DNA of 64,000 nucleotides from Sphingomonas hominis (GTDB taxonomy: Bacteria > Pseudomonadota > Alphaproteobacteria > Sphingomonadales > Sphingomonadaceae): positions 62,001-126,000 of the forward strand of contig NZ_JABULH010000001.1 in the NCBI RefSeq assembly GCF_013328205.1, given 5' to 3'. The first letter of the stretch is position 1, and each line of letters starts with the position of its first letter. This document shows positions 43,061 to 52,362 of the stretch, piece by piece. Both the position numbers and the translations under genes were made by a program. The notes beneath the pieces are model-generated. The model had not been told where the DNA came from, did no database searches, and worked only from the letters and a program-made list of their open reading frames with translations.

Positions 43061-43102
43061 GGGCGGAGCCTTACCGGCTCGTTACGCATCTGCAAAATGG
43101 GA

Positions 43103-43132
43103 TTGGCAAAGCGACGGCGGCTTGGCTATCAG
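43103..43132 (+). promoter_or_regulatory. possible promoter of petABC
   Basis: TTGGCA (43103-43108) and TATCAG (43127-43132) are 18 bases apart, a weak sigma-70-like pair about 100 bases before petA. Only position and rough consensus support it. Confidence 0.25.
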
Positions 43133-43234
43133 GCGATCAAGGGATCGGTCGGGGGATGGCCGGCCGACAAGGGGGGTACGCGGGCGTGTCAGGCTCGCCA
43201 CGTGCCCCGCAGGGCAATGCAAGGGCGCGTGTGA

Positions 43235-43822
43235 ATGGCGACTGTCGACGATCGGCTTCCTCCGGGTGAGGACCCCGCGCTCCTCGCGGACGACACCTTC
43301 CATGATCCCCGCCGTCGCGACTTCATCAACATCGCCGCCGTCTCGTTCGCCGGGGTCGGCGCGCTCGCGATCGTGCTGCCGCTGATCAACCAGATGAACC
43401 CATCGGCCGACGTGCTCGCGCTGTCGACGACCGAGCTCGACATCTCGAAGATCGAGCCCGGACAGGCGATCAAGGCGAGCTTCCGCAAGCAGCCGCTGTT
43501 CGTGCGCAACCTGACCCCGGCCGAGATCGCCGCCGCCGACGCGGTCGGCATCTCCGAACTGCGCGATCCGCAGACGCTGGAAGAGCGTACCAAGGCGGGC
43601 AAGAAGAACTGGCTGATCACGCTGGGCGTCTGCACGCACCTGGGCTGCGTGCCGCTGGGCGCGGGCGAGGGCGAGAACAAGGGCCCGTTCGGCGGCTATT
43701 TCTGCCCGTGCCACGGCTCGGCCTATGACACCGCGGGTCGCATCCGTCAGGGTCCAGCGCCGAAGAATTTGGTCGTCCCCGAATATGCATTCAATTCCGA
43801 CACCGTCGTGACGGTGGGTTGA
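43235..43822 (+). CDS. petA: ubiquinol-cytochrome c reductase iron-sulfur subunit (Rieske)
   Basis: A 195-residue subunit of the bc1 complex. A transmembrane anchor is at about 30-52 (DFINIAAVSFAGVGALAIVL). The 2Fe-2S cluster ligands lie in CTHLGCVPLG and CPCHGSAYD. The start is ATG 43235. It heads the petABC operon; petB follows after 11 bases. The protein takes electrons from ubiquinol and passes them to cytochrome c1. Confidence 0.97.
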   Translation: MATVDDRLPPGEDPALLADDTFHDPRRRDFINIAAVSFAGVGALAIVLPLINQMNPSADVLALSTTELDISKIEPGQAIKASFRKQPLFVRNLTPAEIAAADAVGISELRDPQTLEERTKAGKKNWLITLGVCTHLGCVPLGAGEGENKGPFGGYFCPCHGSAYDTAGRIRQGPAPKNLVVPEYAFNSDTVVTVG

Positions 43823-43833
43823 GGTAGCAGCAG

Positions 43834-45120
43834 ATGAGCTTTCCCTGGGCCAAGCATTATGAGCCGAAGCAGCCGCTGATGCGGTGGGTGGACGAGAAGC
43901 TGCCGCTGCCGCGCCTCGTCTACAACGCGATCGGTGCGGGTTATCCCGTGCCGCGCAATCTCAACTATTTCTGGAATTTCGGCGTGCTCGCGGGCGCGGC
44001 CTTGGTGTGTCAGATCGTGACGGGCGTCGTGCTCGCCATGCATTATGCCGCCAACGGCGCGGTCGCGTTCGGCTCGGTCGAGAGCATCATGCGCGACGTC
44101 AACGCGGGCTGGTTCCTGCGCTACGCGCACGCGAACGGCGCGTCGATGTTCCTGGCGGTGGTCTACATCCACATCGGTCGCGGGCTTTATTACGGCTCGT
44201 ACAAGGCGCCGCGCGAGATGGTGTGGCTGTTGGGCGTCACGATCTTCCTGCTGATGATGGCGACCGCCTTCATGGGCTACGTGCTTCCCTGGGGGCAGAT
44301 GAGCTTCTGGGGGGCGCAGGTCATCACCGGCTTCTTCTCGGCGCTGCCGCTGGTCGGCGAGTCGATCCGCGTGTGGCTGCTCGGCGGGTTCGCGCCCGAC
44401 AATGCGACGCTCAACCGCTTCTTCTCGCTTCACTATCTGCTGCCGTTCGTGACCGCGGGCGTCATCATCCTGCACATCTGGGCGCTGCACATTCCGGGGT
44501 CGAACAACCCCACCGGCGTCGACGTGAAGGGCGAGCAGGATACGGTGCCGTTCCACCCCTATTACACGGCCAAGGACGGCGTCGGCGTCGCGGTGTTCTT
44601 TCTGATCTTCGCCGCACTCATCTTCTTCTCGCCCAATCTGCTCGGCCACCCGGACAATTACATCGAGGCGAACCCGCTCTCGACGCCGGCGCACATCGTG
44701 CCCGAATGGTACTTCCTGCCGTTCTACGCGATCCTGAAGAGCTTCACCGCCGACTTCCTGCTGCCGGCGAAGCTGTGGGGCGTGCTCGCGATGTTCGGCT
44801 CGATCCTGCTGCTGTTCTTCCTGCCGTGGATCGACTCGTCGCCGGTGCGCTCGGCCAACTACCGTCCGACCTATCGCTGCTTCCTGGTCGTGCTGCTGCT
44901 CGACATCCTGGTGCTCGGCTACGTCGGCGGTGCGGAGGCGAATGCGCGCAACGTGATTCTCGGGCAGATCGCCGCGGGTTATTATTTCGCGCACTTCCTC
45001 ATCATCCTGCCGCTGGTCTCGGCGTCGGAGCGTCCGCGCCCGCTGCCGAACTCGATCACCGAGGCGGTGCTGGAGAAGCACGCCGGTACCTCGCCCGCCA
45101 AGACCGCGATGGCGAGCTGA
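43834..45120 (+). CDS. petB: cytochrome b of the bc1 complex
   Basis: A 428-residue membrane subunit carrying both b haems. The N-terminal part has [12 protein letters not shown]-like sequence ([20 protein letters not shown]), the bL/bH haem histidines in [20 protein letters not shown] and [20 protein letters not shown], the Qo-site segment [19 protein letters not shown], and the [15 protein letters not shown] motif. It has about eight transmembrane helices. It follows petA after 11 bases and precedes petC. Confidence 0.97.
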   Translation: MSFPWAKHYEPKQPLMRWVDEKLPLPRLVYNAIGAGYPVPRNLNYFWNFGVLAGAALVCQIVTGVVLAMHYAANGAVAFGSVESIMRDVNAGWFLRYAHANGASMFLAVVYIHIGRGLYYGSYKAPREMVWLLGVTIFLLMMATAFMGYVLPWGQMSFWGAQVITGFFSALPLVGESIRVWLLGGFAPDNATLNRFFSLHYLLPFVTAGVIILHIWALHIPGSNNPTGVDVKGEQDTVPFHPYYTAKDGVGVAVFFLIFAALIFFSPNLLGHPDNYIEANPLSTPAHIVPEWYFLPFYAILKSFTADFLLPAKLWGVLAMFGSILLLFFLPWIDSSPVRSANYRPTYRCFLVVLLLDILVLGYVGGAEANARNVILGQIAAGYYFAHFLIILPLVSASERPRPLPNSITEAVLEKHAGTSPAKTAMAS

Positions 45121-45154
45121 GCCGAGCAGCGACGAAAAGGGGATAAAGAACACA

Positions 45155-45997
45155 ATGGCTCGTCTCATTTCGATCGTGATCGGCGCGGCGTTCGTTTTCG
45201 TGCTGGCGATCGCGTTGATCGGCACCGCGAGGACCGCGATCACCGATCCCGCGCCCGAGAGCGCGGAACACGTCTTCCACCTCCACCCGGAGCGGATCGG
45301 GCTGCCCTCGGCCGGCCTGTTCGGCAAGTTCGACCGCCAGCAGGTCCAGCGCGGCTTCGCGGTGTACAAGGAAGTCTGTGCCGCCTGCCACTCGCTCAAG
45401 TATGTCGCATTCCGCGACCTACAGAAGATCGGCTATTCCGAGGCCGAGGTGAAGGCGATCGCCAATCAGTGGGTGATCGAGCAGCCGAGCGTGAACCCGG
45501 AAACAGGTGAGCCTGCGACGCGCAAGAACCTGCCGTCCGACGTCTTCCCGTCGCCGTTCGCGAACGAGGTCGCCGCGCGCGCCGCCAACAACAACGCGCT
45601 GCCGCCCGACCTGTCGCTGATCACCAAGGCACGCGAGGACGGCGACAATTACGTCCACGCGCTGCTGACCGGTTACCGCAACCAGCCGGCCGAGCTCTTG
45701 AAGGAGTTCCCGGGTGCCAAGACGCCGCCGGGGCTGCACTACAACCCGTATTTCGCGAACCTCAACATCGCGATGCCGCCGCCGCTGACCGCGGATGGGC
45801 AGGTGACCTACTCGGACGGCACCCGCGCAACGAAGGATCAGATGGCACGCGACGTCGCGGCATTCCTGACCTGGACTGCCGAGCCCAATCTGGAGGCGCG
45901 CCATGCCGCAGGGCTCGCTGCGGTGATCTTCCTGGTGATCTTCGTGTTCCTGACCTGGGGTGCGTATCAGAACGTTTGGAGGGGGGTGGAGCACTGA
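45155..45997 (+). CDS. petC: cytochrome c1
   Basis: A 280-residue subunit of the bc1 complex. A signal/anchor N-terminus is at about 1-28. The haem c attachment site CAACH is in KEVCAACHSLKYVAFRDL. The Met axial ligand region is in NLNIAMPPPL. A C-terminal transmembrane anchor (AVIFLVIFVFLTWGAY) ends the protein. It is the last gene of petABC, about 120 bases before a terminator. Confidence 0.97.
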   Translation: MARLISIVIGAAFVFVLAIALIGTARTAITDPAPESAEHVFHLHPERIGLPSAGLFGKFDRQQVQRGFAVYKEVCAACHSLKYVAFRDLQKIGYSEAEVKAIANQWVIEQPSVNPETGEPATRKNLPSDVFPSPFANEVAARAANNNALPPDLSLITKAREDGDNYVHALLTGYRNQPAELLKEFPGAKTPPGLHYNPYFANLNIAMPPPLTADGQVTYSDGTRATKDQMARDVAAFLTWTAEPNLEARHAAGLAAVIFLVIFVFLTWGAYQNVWRGVEH

Positions 45998-46118
45998 TCG
46001 AGCGCGGCATGTCGGCAGCATAGCTGCCGCCCGCCACTCGCGCTCGATCGGCCGGCGGCGCTACAGCGCCGACCGACGACGCGGGCTTTGCCCGCGGCGC
46101 TCCCGGCAGAGACAACGA

Positions 46119-46150
46119 ACAACGGCCGGCGCTAACGCTCCGGCCGTTGT
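46119..46150 (+). terminator. hairpin terminator of petABC
   Basis: A perfect 11-base stem, ACAACGGCCGG with CCGGCCGTTGT, has a 10-base loop. The following bases are CGCTTG, only weakly T-rich. Confidence 0.7.
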
Positions 46151-46205
46151 CGCTTGTGGGGCAGGTGGTGCGCGACCGCCCGACACCACCCGCCACGCTC
46201 CCACC

Positions 46206-46294
46206 ACCGTCATCCCGGGCTTAACCCGGGACCCCCGCTAATCTCGGCCGCTGCAAGAAGAAGCGGGACCTCGGCTCAAGGCCGGGGTGACGAG
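46206..46294. repeat. dispersed inverted repeat, locus 9
   Basis: The left arm is CGTCATCCCGGGCTTAACCC followed by GGGACCCCCGCT; the right arm is CGGCTCAAGGCCGGGGTGAC. It lies between tandem plus-strand genes. Confidence 0.75.
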
Positions 46295-46528
46295 AAGGGG
46301 CCGGGTAAGGTCAATTCACGTCCGGAACCCACCCGAACGCGCAACCGCTCCCCTCCCTGACAAGGCAAGGGCTGGGGGTTAGGCCGCCTGGGCACGAAGC
46401 GCTCCGTGTAGGCCAACCCACCCCTGACCCCTCGGTTGTCAGGAACGGGAGAAGGTCCGTTACCTTCCGTATCCGTTCGACCCCGCTACCCCTTGCACCC
46501 ACCCGCCGCACCGCCGACAAGCGCGCGC

Positions 46529-47062
46529 ATGGCAAATGACGACCTCAAGGCGCTGATCCGCACCATCCCGAACTTCCCCAAACCCGACATCCAGTTCCGC
46601 GACATCACGACGCTGCTGCTCTCGCCGACCGGCGTCGCCACGGCGGTCGAGCGGATGGTCGCCGCCACGCACAGCCCGGTCGACCTGGTTGCAGGGATCG
46701 AGGCGCGCGGGTTCCTGTTCGCCGCTGCACTGGCGGTGCCGCTGAACGCGGGCGTGTTGCTGATCCGCAAGGACGGCAAGCTGCCGGGCGCGACGATCGC
46801 GGAGGATTACGCGCTCGAATACGGGCAGGACCGGATCGCGATCCACGCCGACGCCTGCGCGCCCGGCGCGCGCGTGCTGCTGGTCGACGATCTGATCGCG
46901 ACCGGTGGCACGGCGCGTGCTGCCGTCCGCCTGCTGCGCAAGGCCGGCGCGAGCGTGACCCAGGCGCAGTTCCTGGTCGACCTGCCCGACCTGGGCGGCG
47001 CCGACGCGCTGCGCGCCGAGGACATCCAGGTGGACGCGCTGGTTTCGTTCCCGGGCCATTAA
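46529..47062 (+). CDS. apt: adenine phosphoribosyltransferase
   Basis: A 177-residue purine-salvage enzyme that makes AMP from adenine and PRPP. Family segments are LIRTIPNFPKPDIQFRDITT, VAGIEARGFLFAAALA, LIRKDGKLPG, EYGQDRIAIH and the PRPP motif VLLVDDLIATGGTARAAV. Start ATG 46529; a longer upstream frame does not match the family. Length is normal. Confidence 0.96.
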   Translation: MANDDLKALIRTIPNFPKPDIQFRDITTLLLSPTGVATAVERMVAATHSPVDLVAGIEARGFLFAAALAVPLNAGVLLIRKDGKLPGATIAEDYALEYGQDRIAIHADACAPGARVLLVDDLIATGGTARAAVRLLRKAGASVTQAQFLVDLPDLGGADALRAEDIQVDALVSFPGH

Positions 47063-47141
47063 GGAACTTCGATGTCCCGCCTCCGTTCTACGATGAACGG
47101 CGGCGCGTACCTGCCGCTATCCTGCGTACGGGAGTGAGCAG

Positions 47142-47807
47142 ATGATCTTCAAGCGATTGGGTCTGGTGGCGATCCTGGGCGGCCTCGGCCTCGGACTGGG
47201 CGCGTGCACCGACGGATACGGCTATAGCGGCGTCAACGTCGGTGTCGGCAGCGGCTATTACGGCAATGGTTATTACGACGGCGGCTACGGCGGCGTCGGC
47301 TACTATGGCGATCCCTATTACGGCGGCGGGTTCGGCGGTGGCTTTGCCCCGAGCTACTTCGGCTGGTACAACAATTATTATTATCCCGGCACCGGCGCGT
47401 TCGTCTACGACCGCTATCGCCGTCCGTATCGCTGGAATGACAGCCAGCGCCGCTATTGGGAAGGCCGACGCGGCAACCAGCAGGTGCGGCAGAACTGGGG
47501 CGATTTCCGCCGCGACGTGCGCAACGAGCGGCGCGATTATCGCGGCGACATGCGCGACAATCGCCAAGCCTATCGCAACGGCACGATCACGCGCGACCAG
47601 TTCCAGCAGGGCCGTCGGGACGCGCGGCGCGAGTATCGCGGCGACGTGCGCCAAGACTATCGCGACCTGCGCCGTCAGAACCGCGCCGAGGGCGTTCGCA
47701 CCCCGCGGCCCGAAGGTGCCTTCCGGCCCGGCGGTCGCGGCGACGGCTTCCGCGGACGCGGCGGCGGTGGTGGCTTCCGCGGTGGGCGCGGACCCAATCC
47801 GCGCTGA
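47142..47807 (+). CDS. Gly/Tyr-rich lipoprotein with Arg/Asp repeat region
   Basis: A 221-residue protein from ATG 47142, with GGGAG upstream. The lipobox is GLGAC (Cys about 22). Residues about 24-90 are Gly/Tyr-rich with near-tandem YYG and GGGFGGG units. Residues about 110-190 carry Arg/Asp repeats such as RRDVRNERRDYRGDMRDNRQ and RRDARREYRGDVRQDYRDLR, like those in 15078-15638. A Gly/Arg-rich tail ends in GRGGGGGFRGGRGPNPR. It is probably an unstructured outer-envelope protein; function is unknown. Confidence 0.82.
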   Translation: MIFKRLGLVAILGGLGLGLGACTDGYGYSGVNVGVGSGYYGNGYYDGGYGGVGYYGDPYYGGGFGGGFAPSYFGWYNNYYYPGTGAFVYDRYRRPYRWNDSQRRYWEGRRGNQQVRQNWGDFRRDVRNERRDYRGDMRDNRQAYRNGTITRDQFQQGRRDARREYRGDVRQDYRDLRRQNRAEGVRTPRPEGAFRPGGRGDGFRGRGGGGGFRGGRGPNPR

Positions 47808-48001
47808 GAACGGCCAAGGCGGAGCGGTGGGTAACCGCTTTGCTTCATCGGCGTTCGGTCATGCAGAACGGTAACGATCGTCCCCGGCGTGGTCGCGGTG
47901 GTTGAGCAGTCGCCAGACAAGCTCAACCTCCAATCAGTCAACTCGAGCGCTGTCTTCAATCGTGAGCGGCAAGCCGGGCGGCTGCCTTAGTCAGCAGCCT
48001 G

Positions 48002-49339
48002 CTACCGCCTCAGCACACCACGAAACGGCCGATCGTCGCCGTCCAACCCCGCACCGGCGGGCAGACCCAATAGGTCGCGCAGCAGCGGTGCCACCGCGAC
48101 ATTATCGAAATCGCCGATCCGCTTGCCGCGCACGAACGCCGGCCCGGTAGCGATGAACAAGGCGCGCATGTCGGGCGCGTCATTGTCGTAGCCGTGGCTT
48201 CCACCCTCGCGCGCGCGCGTCGGGGCCGTCTTCTCGATCGTCCACGCACCGCCCGGACCATCGTCGGCGAGGCACAGGAACGGCGGCACGCGGACGTTCG
48301 CGCCGTAATGCAGACGCGCGGGCACGTCGGCCTTGGCCCAGCATTTCATGTGCGGGTGCGGGCGCAGCAGCGCCGCCGCGACCGCCGCCTCGCGCCCCGG
48401 CGCCGGATACAGGCTGGCGGTCGGTCCGGCCTCGAACACCTGCGCGTCGGCGGGCGGCACGATCCGGTCGAGCGCGATCGCGCGCGTGCTGCTGGTCGCC
48501 GCCATGCCGTGATCGGCGACGATCACCAGATTGGCGGGCTGTCCCAGTGCCGCGAGCCCCGCCACCAGGTCACCGACGCGCTGGTCGACCTGGGCCACGG
48601 CCTGCGTCGTGCGCGCGTCGTCCGGGCCATAAGCGTGCCCGGCGCTGTCGACCGCGTCGAAATACAGCGTTACCAGCCGCGGCCGCGTCGCTGCGGGGCG
48701 GCGCATCCAGTCGAGCACCGCCGCCACGCGCTGCTCGCCCGTCACCGCCTGGTTGAATTGCTGCCAGTCGGACGGTCGCGTGCCGCCCGTCACCTCGCCG
48801 TGCCCGCCCGCCACACGCGTGCCGCCCCAACCGACGTTGGCGCCGGGCCAGAACATCGTCGCGGTGCGGATGCCCGCCTTCTCCGCGATCACCCAGATCG
48901 GTTCGGCCGCGTTCCACCAGAACGGGTCGTCGCTCGCCATGGTGAAGGTTTCACCCGGCCGCGCCGGGTCGATGAACGAATTGGCGACGATGCCGTGGCG
49001 ATCGGGGCGCAGCCCGGTGACGATCGTCCAATGATTGGGAAAGGTCTTGGACGGGAAGCTCGGCCGCATCCGCGCCGACACGCCGCTCGCCGCCAGCCGC
49101 GACAGATTGGGCGTCACGCCGCGGTCGAGATAATCGGGCCGGAACCCGTCGATCGACAGCAGGATCGTCACCGGCGCGCGCGCTTCCTGCACGGCGGGCG
49201 CGACCGCGGGGGTGGTGTAGGGCGCGCCGCTCGCGGGCGGCGCCGGCTGCGTCAACGGCGACAGCGCCGGCGGCGTGTAGGGATAAGCGCACGCGCCCAA
49301 GGCAGCGAGCGCGGCGAGCGGGAGGGCCGAGCGCAGCAT
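48002..49339 (-). CDS. alkaline phosphatase family / nucleotide pyrophosphatase-like lipoprotein
   Basis: A 445-residue protein from ATG 49339. A lipobox is in LAALGAC (Cys about 16), then a Pro-rich linker. The phosphodiesterase domain starts with ILLSIDGFRPDYLDRGVTPN, with metal Asp, and the Thr nucleophile in FPSKTFPNHWTIVTGLRPDR. Other metal residues are in YFDAVDSAGHAYGP, IVADHGMA and GSHGYDND. It is like ectonucleotide pyrophosphatase/phosphodiesterases, probably periplasmic. Substrate unknown. Frames extending upstream lack the lipoprotein signal and are rejected. Confidence 0.9.
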   Translation of the reverse strand: MLRSALPLAALAALGACAYPYTPPALSPLTQPAPPASGAPYTTPAVAPAVQEARAPVTILLSIDGFRPDYLDRGVTPNLSRLAASGVSARMRPSFPSKTFPNHWTIVTGLRPDRHGIVANSFIDPARPGETFTMASDDPFWWNAAEPIWVIAEKAGIRTATMFWPGANVGWGGTRVAGGHGEVTGGTRPSDWQQFNQAVTGEQRVAAVLDWMRRPAATRPRLVTLYFDAVDSAGHAYGPDDARTTQAVAQVDQRVGDLVAGLAALGQPANLVIVADHGMAATSSTRAIALDRIVPPADAQVFEAGPTASLYPAPGREAAVAAALLRPHPHMKCWAKADVPARLHYGANVRVPPFLCLADDGPGGAWTIEKTAPTRAREGGSHGYDNDAPDMRALFIATGPAFVRGKRIGDFDNVAVAPLLRDLLGLPAGAGLDGDDRPFRGVLRR

Positions 49340-49688
49340 CGCGTATCGCTCTAGTCGCGGACGCGAGCCTTGTCTCGCCCGATGCTGGCTGCGCGAGGTC
49401 GCCGGCATGGCGTCGTCCTACGTTGTTCGCTGCAAGGGACGGGGCGGGGGACTTGTCCGCGCTGTCCTCATCACGAAAGCGCGGTATCGGGCGGTCCGCC
49501 ATCCCCGAGCACCGTCACCCGGACCTGATCCGGGATCCCGCTGCCTTGTCCCTAGCGGAAAAGAAGTGAGGCCCCGGATCAAGTCCGGGGTGACGCAAAA
49601 GGCGGTGCAGTGCGTGTCGCCGACACGCAAGAGCAAGATGAACCCTTACGCGCCTCGCGGTCAACTCAGGCCTTTGCCTCTCACGTCA
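49340..49688. other. gene-free gap with repeat
   Basis: No supported gene. It holds inverted-repeat locus 10 (49512-49596) and presumably the promoter of the phosphodiesterase gene. Confidence 0.5.
49512..49596. repeat. dispersed inverted repeat, locus 10
   Basis: The left arm is CGTCACCCGGACCTGATCCG followed by GGATCCCGCT; the right arm is CCCCGGATCAAGTCCGGGGT followed by GACG. It lies between tandem minus-strand genes. Confidence 0.77.
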
Positions 49689-51581
49689 TTACAGCCCAAC
49701 CGCGAGCTTCGCGAACAGCGTCCAACTCACCGGCGCGTCGCCGTACGCCGCATCGAGCGCGTCGGGCTTGGCATAAGCCGCCACCGTTCCCCCCAGCGCG
49801 ACGCCCAGCGGCCCGACGATCGGCAGGCGGTAGGCATAGCCGCCCTCCGCCTTGGTCACGCGAAAGCGCCGGTCGTGCAGCGGGTCGTCATGGTCGGGAA
49901 ACAGCTCGTCGTTGGTGACATTCTCCACCCGGCCGAACACCGCGTGACGGGGCGTGATCTCCCACGTCGCCTCGGCGAGATAGCCGTTCAGCACGTCGCC
50001 AGGCTGGCGGTCCTTGCGCGACCAGGCGAGGGTGGTCGACACGCCGCCTCGCGCCCATTGCACGCTGGCGGTGGTGCGATTCTCGTTCTCGCCTGGATGC
50101 TGCACCTCAGGTTCTTTCAGCCAGCCGTGGCCGACCTGCACCGCCAGGAACGGCGACGGCGTCCAGGTGCCGCGCACGCTCCATGAATCGAGGCGAATGG
50201 GATCAAGGTTCCAGCGCCGTTCGTCGGGCTCGCGGCCCTTGAACCACGATCCTTCAAGCTGAAATTTGGGCGCGGACAGCCCTGCGGTCACCACGCCGTA
50301 AGTGATGTGCGTCGAATCGAACCAATGGTGCGTGATCGGCGACAGTGGCTGATAACGTGCCGATCCGCGGTGCATGAACGCCGACGGACCCAGCGCCGGC
50401 TCGCCGACCGGCCCGCCGTAGAGGAACAAATTGACGTCGCCGCCCAGCCGATAGTCGAGGCGCGCCGCCAGTTCCATGAACAGGTCGTGCGGGTGCTGCC
50501 GGTCGACCAGCGGCACGCCGTTCGCGGTCTCGCCGGTCGCGAACAGATTGGGATAACCGCGCTGCCCCATCGCGGGCTCGAGACTGCTCATCGCGCGCAA
50601 CTGCAGGTGGAAGCGATCGCCCAGGTCGCGGTCGCCCATCAGCATCGCCATCGACTGCACGAACGCCATGTCGCTCCCACGAGGACCCCCCTGGTCGGTG
50701 ACGCTGCCCCAGGCATAGCCGTGCGCCATCACCATCCACTCGCCGGCCGAGAACATCGCGCCGCGCATTGGGCCCTCCGCAGCGGGCAGCCGCGCGGTGC
50801 CGCTGCCGGGCGAATACCAACCGTTCGCGGTCCCCATCGTCATCCCCGACATCGCCGCGCCCACCGGTGCGCGCGCGAGCGCGGCGTCGCTCGCCTGCCG
50901 CCACGCCAGCGTTGCGGTGAAGGTCATGGGGTGGTTCATGCCGGCGTGGTCCATTCCTTGAGCCGTGCCGGCGTGACCCATTGCGGCGTGCTTCCCCGAC
51001 GTCGGATCGGACTGCGCCGGCATGTCATGGCCCGCGTGGTTCATGCCTGCATGATCGCCGCCCGCATCGGTCACGATGCCGGGCATCGCTGCGTGCTGCG
51101 AATGGTCGGTCGGCACCTGACCGGATGGTGCGGCTTGGTTCTGTACCGGCAGCGGACGGGCATGATCCATGTCGGCGTGATCGCCGTGGGCATCGTGCGC
51201 TCCATGCGACACCGTTGCCGGGTCGGCGGGAAGCGATGCTGCGTCGCTGCGCGGTGTCGCACGGGCTTGAAGCGCGCCTGCGTGGCCTGAATGACTCATG
51301 TCGGCATGATCGGAGCCCGCACCATGCGTGGCATGGGCGCGCGCGGTAACGGACGGGGCGCCTCGACCGTTCGTGTGAGCAGCTTGCACCGCCCCGACGC
51401 GGTGCGCGCGGGACTTGGCGGTTTTCGGCCCAGCGGCGCGCGCACGCCGGGGCGGGGCGGGGCGGGGCTTGGCCGCATCCGGCGAGGCGGCAGGCATGGG
51501 CATGTGGTGGTGCTGCGCCGCGACCGTCGACGGCAGCAGCGCGCCCGCCGCACAGGCGGCGAGCAGAATTGGGCGATACAT
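49689..51581 (-). CDS. His/Met-rich outer-membrane protein, probably copper-linked
   Basis: A 630-residue protein from ATG 51581. The signal peptide is about 1-21 (ACAAGALLPSTVAAQ). The next 200 residues are a disordered His/Met/Asp-rich region with near-repeats such as SDHADMSHSGHAGA, GDHADMDHARP, GDHAGMNHAGHDMP and QGMDHAGMNHP. From about 230, the sequence turns to aromatic, beta-type segments to the end (WTLFAKLAVGL), which fits a large outer-membrane barrel. His/Met clusters suggest copper binding. The upstream gene also carries His/Cys motifs. Named family uncertain. Confidence 0.8.
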   Translation of the reverse strand: MYRPILLAACAAGALLPSTVAAQHHHMPMPAASPDAAKPRPAPPRRARAAGPKTAKSRAHRVGAVQAAHTNGRGAPSVTARAHATHGAGSDHADMSHSGHAGALQARATPRSDAASLPADPATVSHGAHDAHGDHADMDHARPLPVQNQAAPSGQVPTDHSQHAAMPGIVTDAGGDHAGMNHAGHDMPAQSDPTSGKHAAMGHAGTAQGMDHAGMNHPMTFTATLAWRQASDAALARAPVGAAMSGMTMGTANGWYSPGSGTARLPAAEGPMRGAMFSAGEWMVMAHGYAWGSVTDQGGPRGSDMAFVQSMAMLMGDRDLGDRFHLQLRAMSSLEPAMGQRGYPNLFATGETANGVPLVDRQHPHDLFMELAARLDYRLGGDVNLFLYGGPVGEPALGPSAFMHRGSARYQPLSPITHHWFDSTHITYGVVTAGLSAPKFQLEGSWFKGREPDERRWNLDPIRLDSWSVRGTWTPSPFLAVQVGHGWLKEPEVQHPGENENRTTASVQWARGGVSTTLAWSRKDRQPGDVLNGYLAEATWEITPRHAVFGRVENVTNDELFPDHDDPLHDRRFRVTKAEGGYAYRLPIVGPLGVALGGTVAAYAKPDALDAAYGDAPVSWTLFAKLAVGL

Positions 51582-51631
51582 GAAAAGAACTCCGAGAACG
51601 GGAACGCGTGACGCGCGTGATGGCGCGGCGG

Positions 51632-51991
51632 TTATGCCGTTTTCGGAGGGGGCGGTGTTGGCCGGATCGTTTCGCCCGGTGCGAACCGCACGGCGCGCGC
51701 CGGTGCCGCGCGTACAACTGGCGGTATCGCACCGCCCAGCCGTGCCCCCAGCAGCATGTCGGGCGGGATGCAACCCAGACAGTCGTGCCCGTCGGCATGC
51801 GACCCGCGCTGCTCGCCACCCGCGTGGCTGTTTACCTGGCCGCTCGTGTGATGCGGCGCCGTCGCGTGGTGCATGCCCGCCTGTGCCTGAGGCTCAGCCT
51901 GACACGACGCTCCCGCGTCATGGCAGGCCGGTCGCGCGGTGGCGGGCAGCGCCACGATCAGCGCGAGGAGGAGCAGCAGGCGACGGAGCAC
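51632..51991 (-). CDS. small secreted His/Cys protein, DUF2946-like
   Basis: A 119-residue protein from ATG 51991. The signal peptide is about 1-20 (LRRLLLLLALIVALPATA). The mature part has Cys and His-rich stretches: ACHDAGASCQAE, GMHHATAPHH and HADGHDCLGCIPP. The CxxC followed by Pro and the layout recall DUF2946-type proteins found in copper loci, but the match is only by eye. It lies 50 bases upstream of the His/Met-rich barrel gene, so they are probably one transcript for metal handling. Confidence 0.68.
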   Translation of the reverse strand: MLRRLLLLLALIVALPATARPACHDAGASCQAEPQAQAGMHHATAPHHTSGQVNSHAGGEQRGSHADGHDCLGCIPPDMLLGARLGGAIPPVVRAAPARAVRFAPGETIRPTPPPPKTA

Positions 51992-52110
51992 GATCCCTCC
52001 TTATCGCCAAACGCGTCCACTGACCATCCGGTCGCCGGTGTCACGGGCGACGTCCGGCGCGACGCGAACCGCGGCGTGGCACAGCCTGCGCTTAAGCAGC
52101 GACCGCCGAC

Positions 52111-52362
52111 CTATTTGCCGCCGCGCCGGTGCTGCACGAACACCTTGTGCCGCGCCCAATCGGCCTTCGTCCGGCAATCGGGTGCCGAAGTGTTCGGCCG
52201 CGGATCGAGCAACGTGTCGGAGAAGAACCGGATGCAATAACGATCGGTCCCGGCCTCATAGGTGACCGCATAACCGCGCGGCACCACCGGCTCCGCAATA
52301 GCGGCGGTGCTCAGGGTGAGAGTCAGGCCAGCGGCCGCGAGACGCATCGTCGGGGTCATCAT
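52111..52362 (-). CDS. small secreted protein of unknown function
   Basis: An 83-residue protein; starts at 52371 (GTG), 52362, 52359 or 52347 are possible and I use ATG 52362. A signal peptide is clear (MRLAAAGLTLTLSTAAIAEP). The mature part is short and basic, with two Cys (YCIRFFSDTLL and APDCRTKADW) that could form a disulfide. No named domain. It lies downstream of nothing on the same strand, and its terminator is not obvious. Confidence 0.68.
   Translation of the reverse strand: MMTPTMRLAAAGLTLTLSTAAIAEPVVPRGYAVTYEAGTDRYCIRFFSDTLLDPRPNTSAPDCRTKADWARHKVFVQHRRGGK

Larger units (their letters stand above)
45998..46528. other. gene-free gap between petC and apt
   Basis: No supported gene. 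It contains the petABC terminator at 46119-46150 and inverted-repeat locus 9 at 46206-46294. Confidence 0.5.

Noticed and set aside
41216-43234. 672-codon plus-strand open frame across GNAT, hemF and trmL
   Set aside because: It is antisense to three well-supported genes and shows only shadow composition.
43747-45399. Long minus-strand open frame opposite petB
   Set aside because: It is antisense to cytochrome b, with low-complexity Arg/Asp/His-rich composition and no recognisable domain.
51040-51320. Apparent tandem DNA repeats rich in CATG
   Set aside because: They are the coding repeats for the His/Met/Asp motifs of the outer-membrane protein, not a separate DNA repeat or a CRISPR array.
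51582-51773. Upstream extension of the His/Met-rich gene
   Set aside because: The extension overlaps the upstream secreted-protein gene out of frame; the signal peptide at 51581 gives a coherent start.
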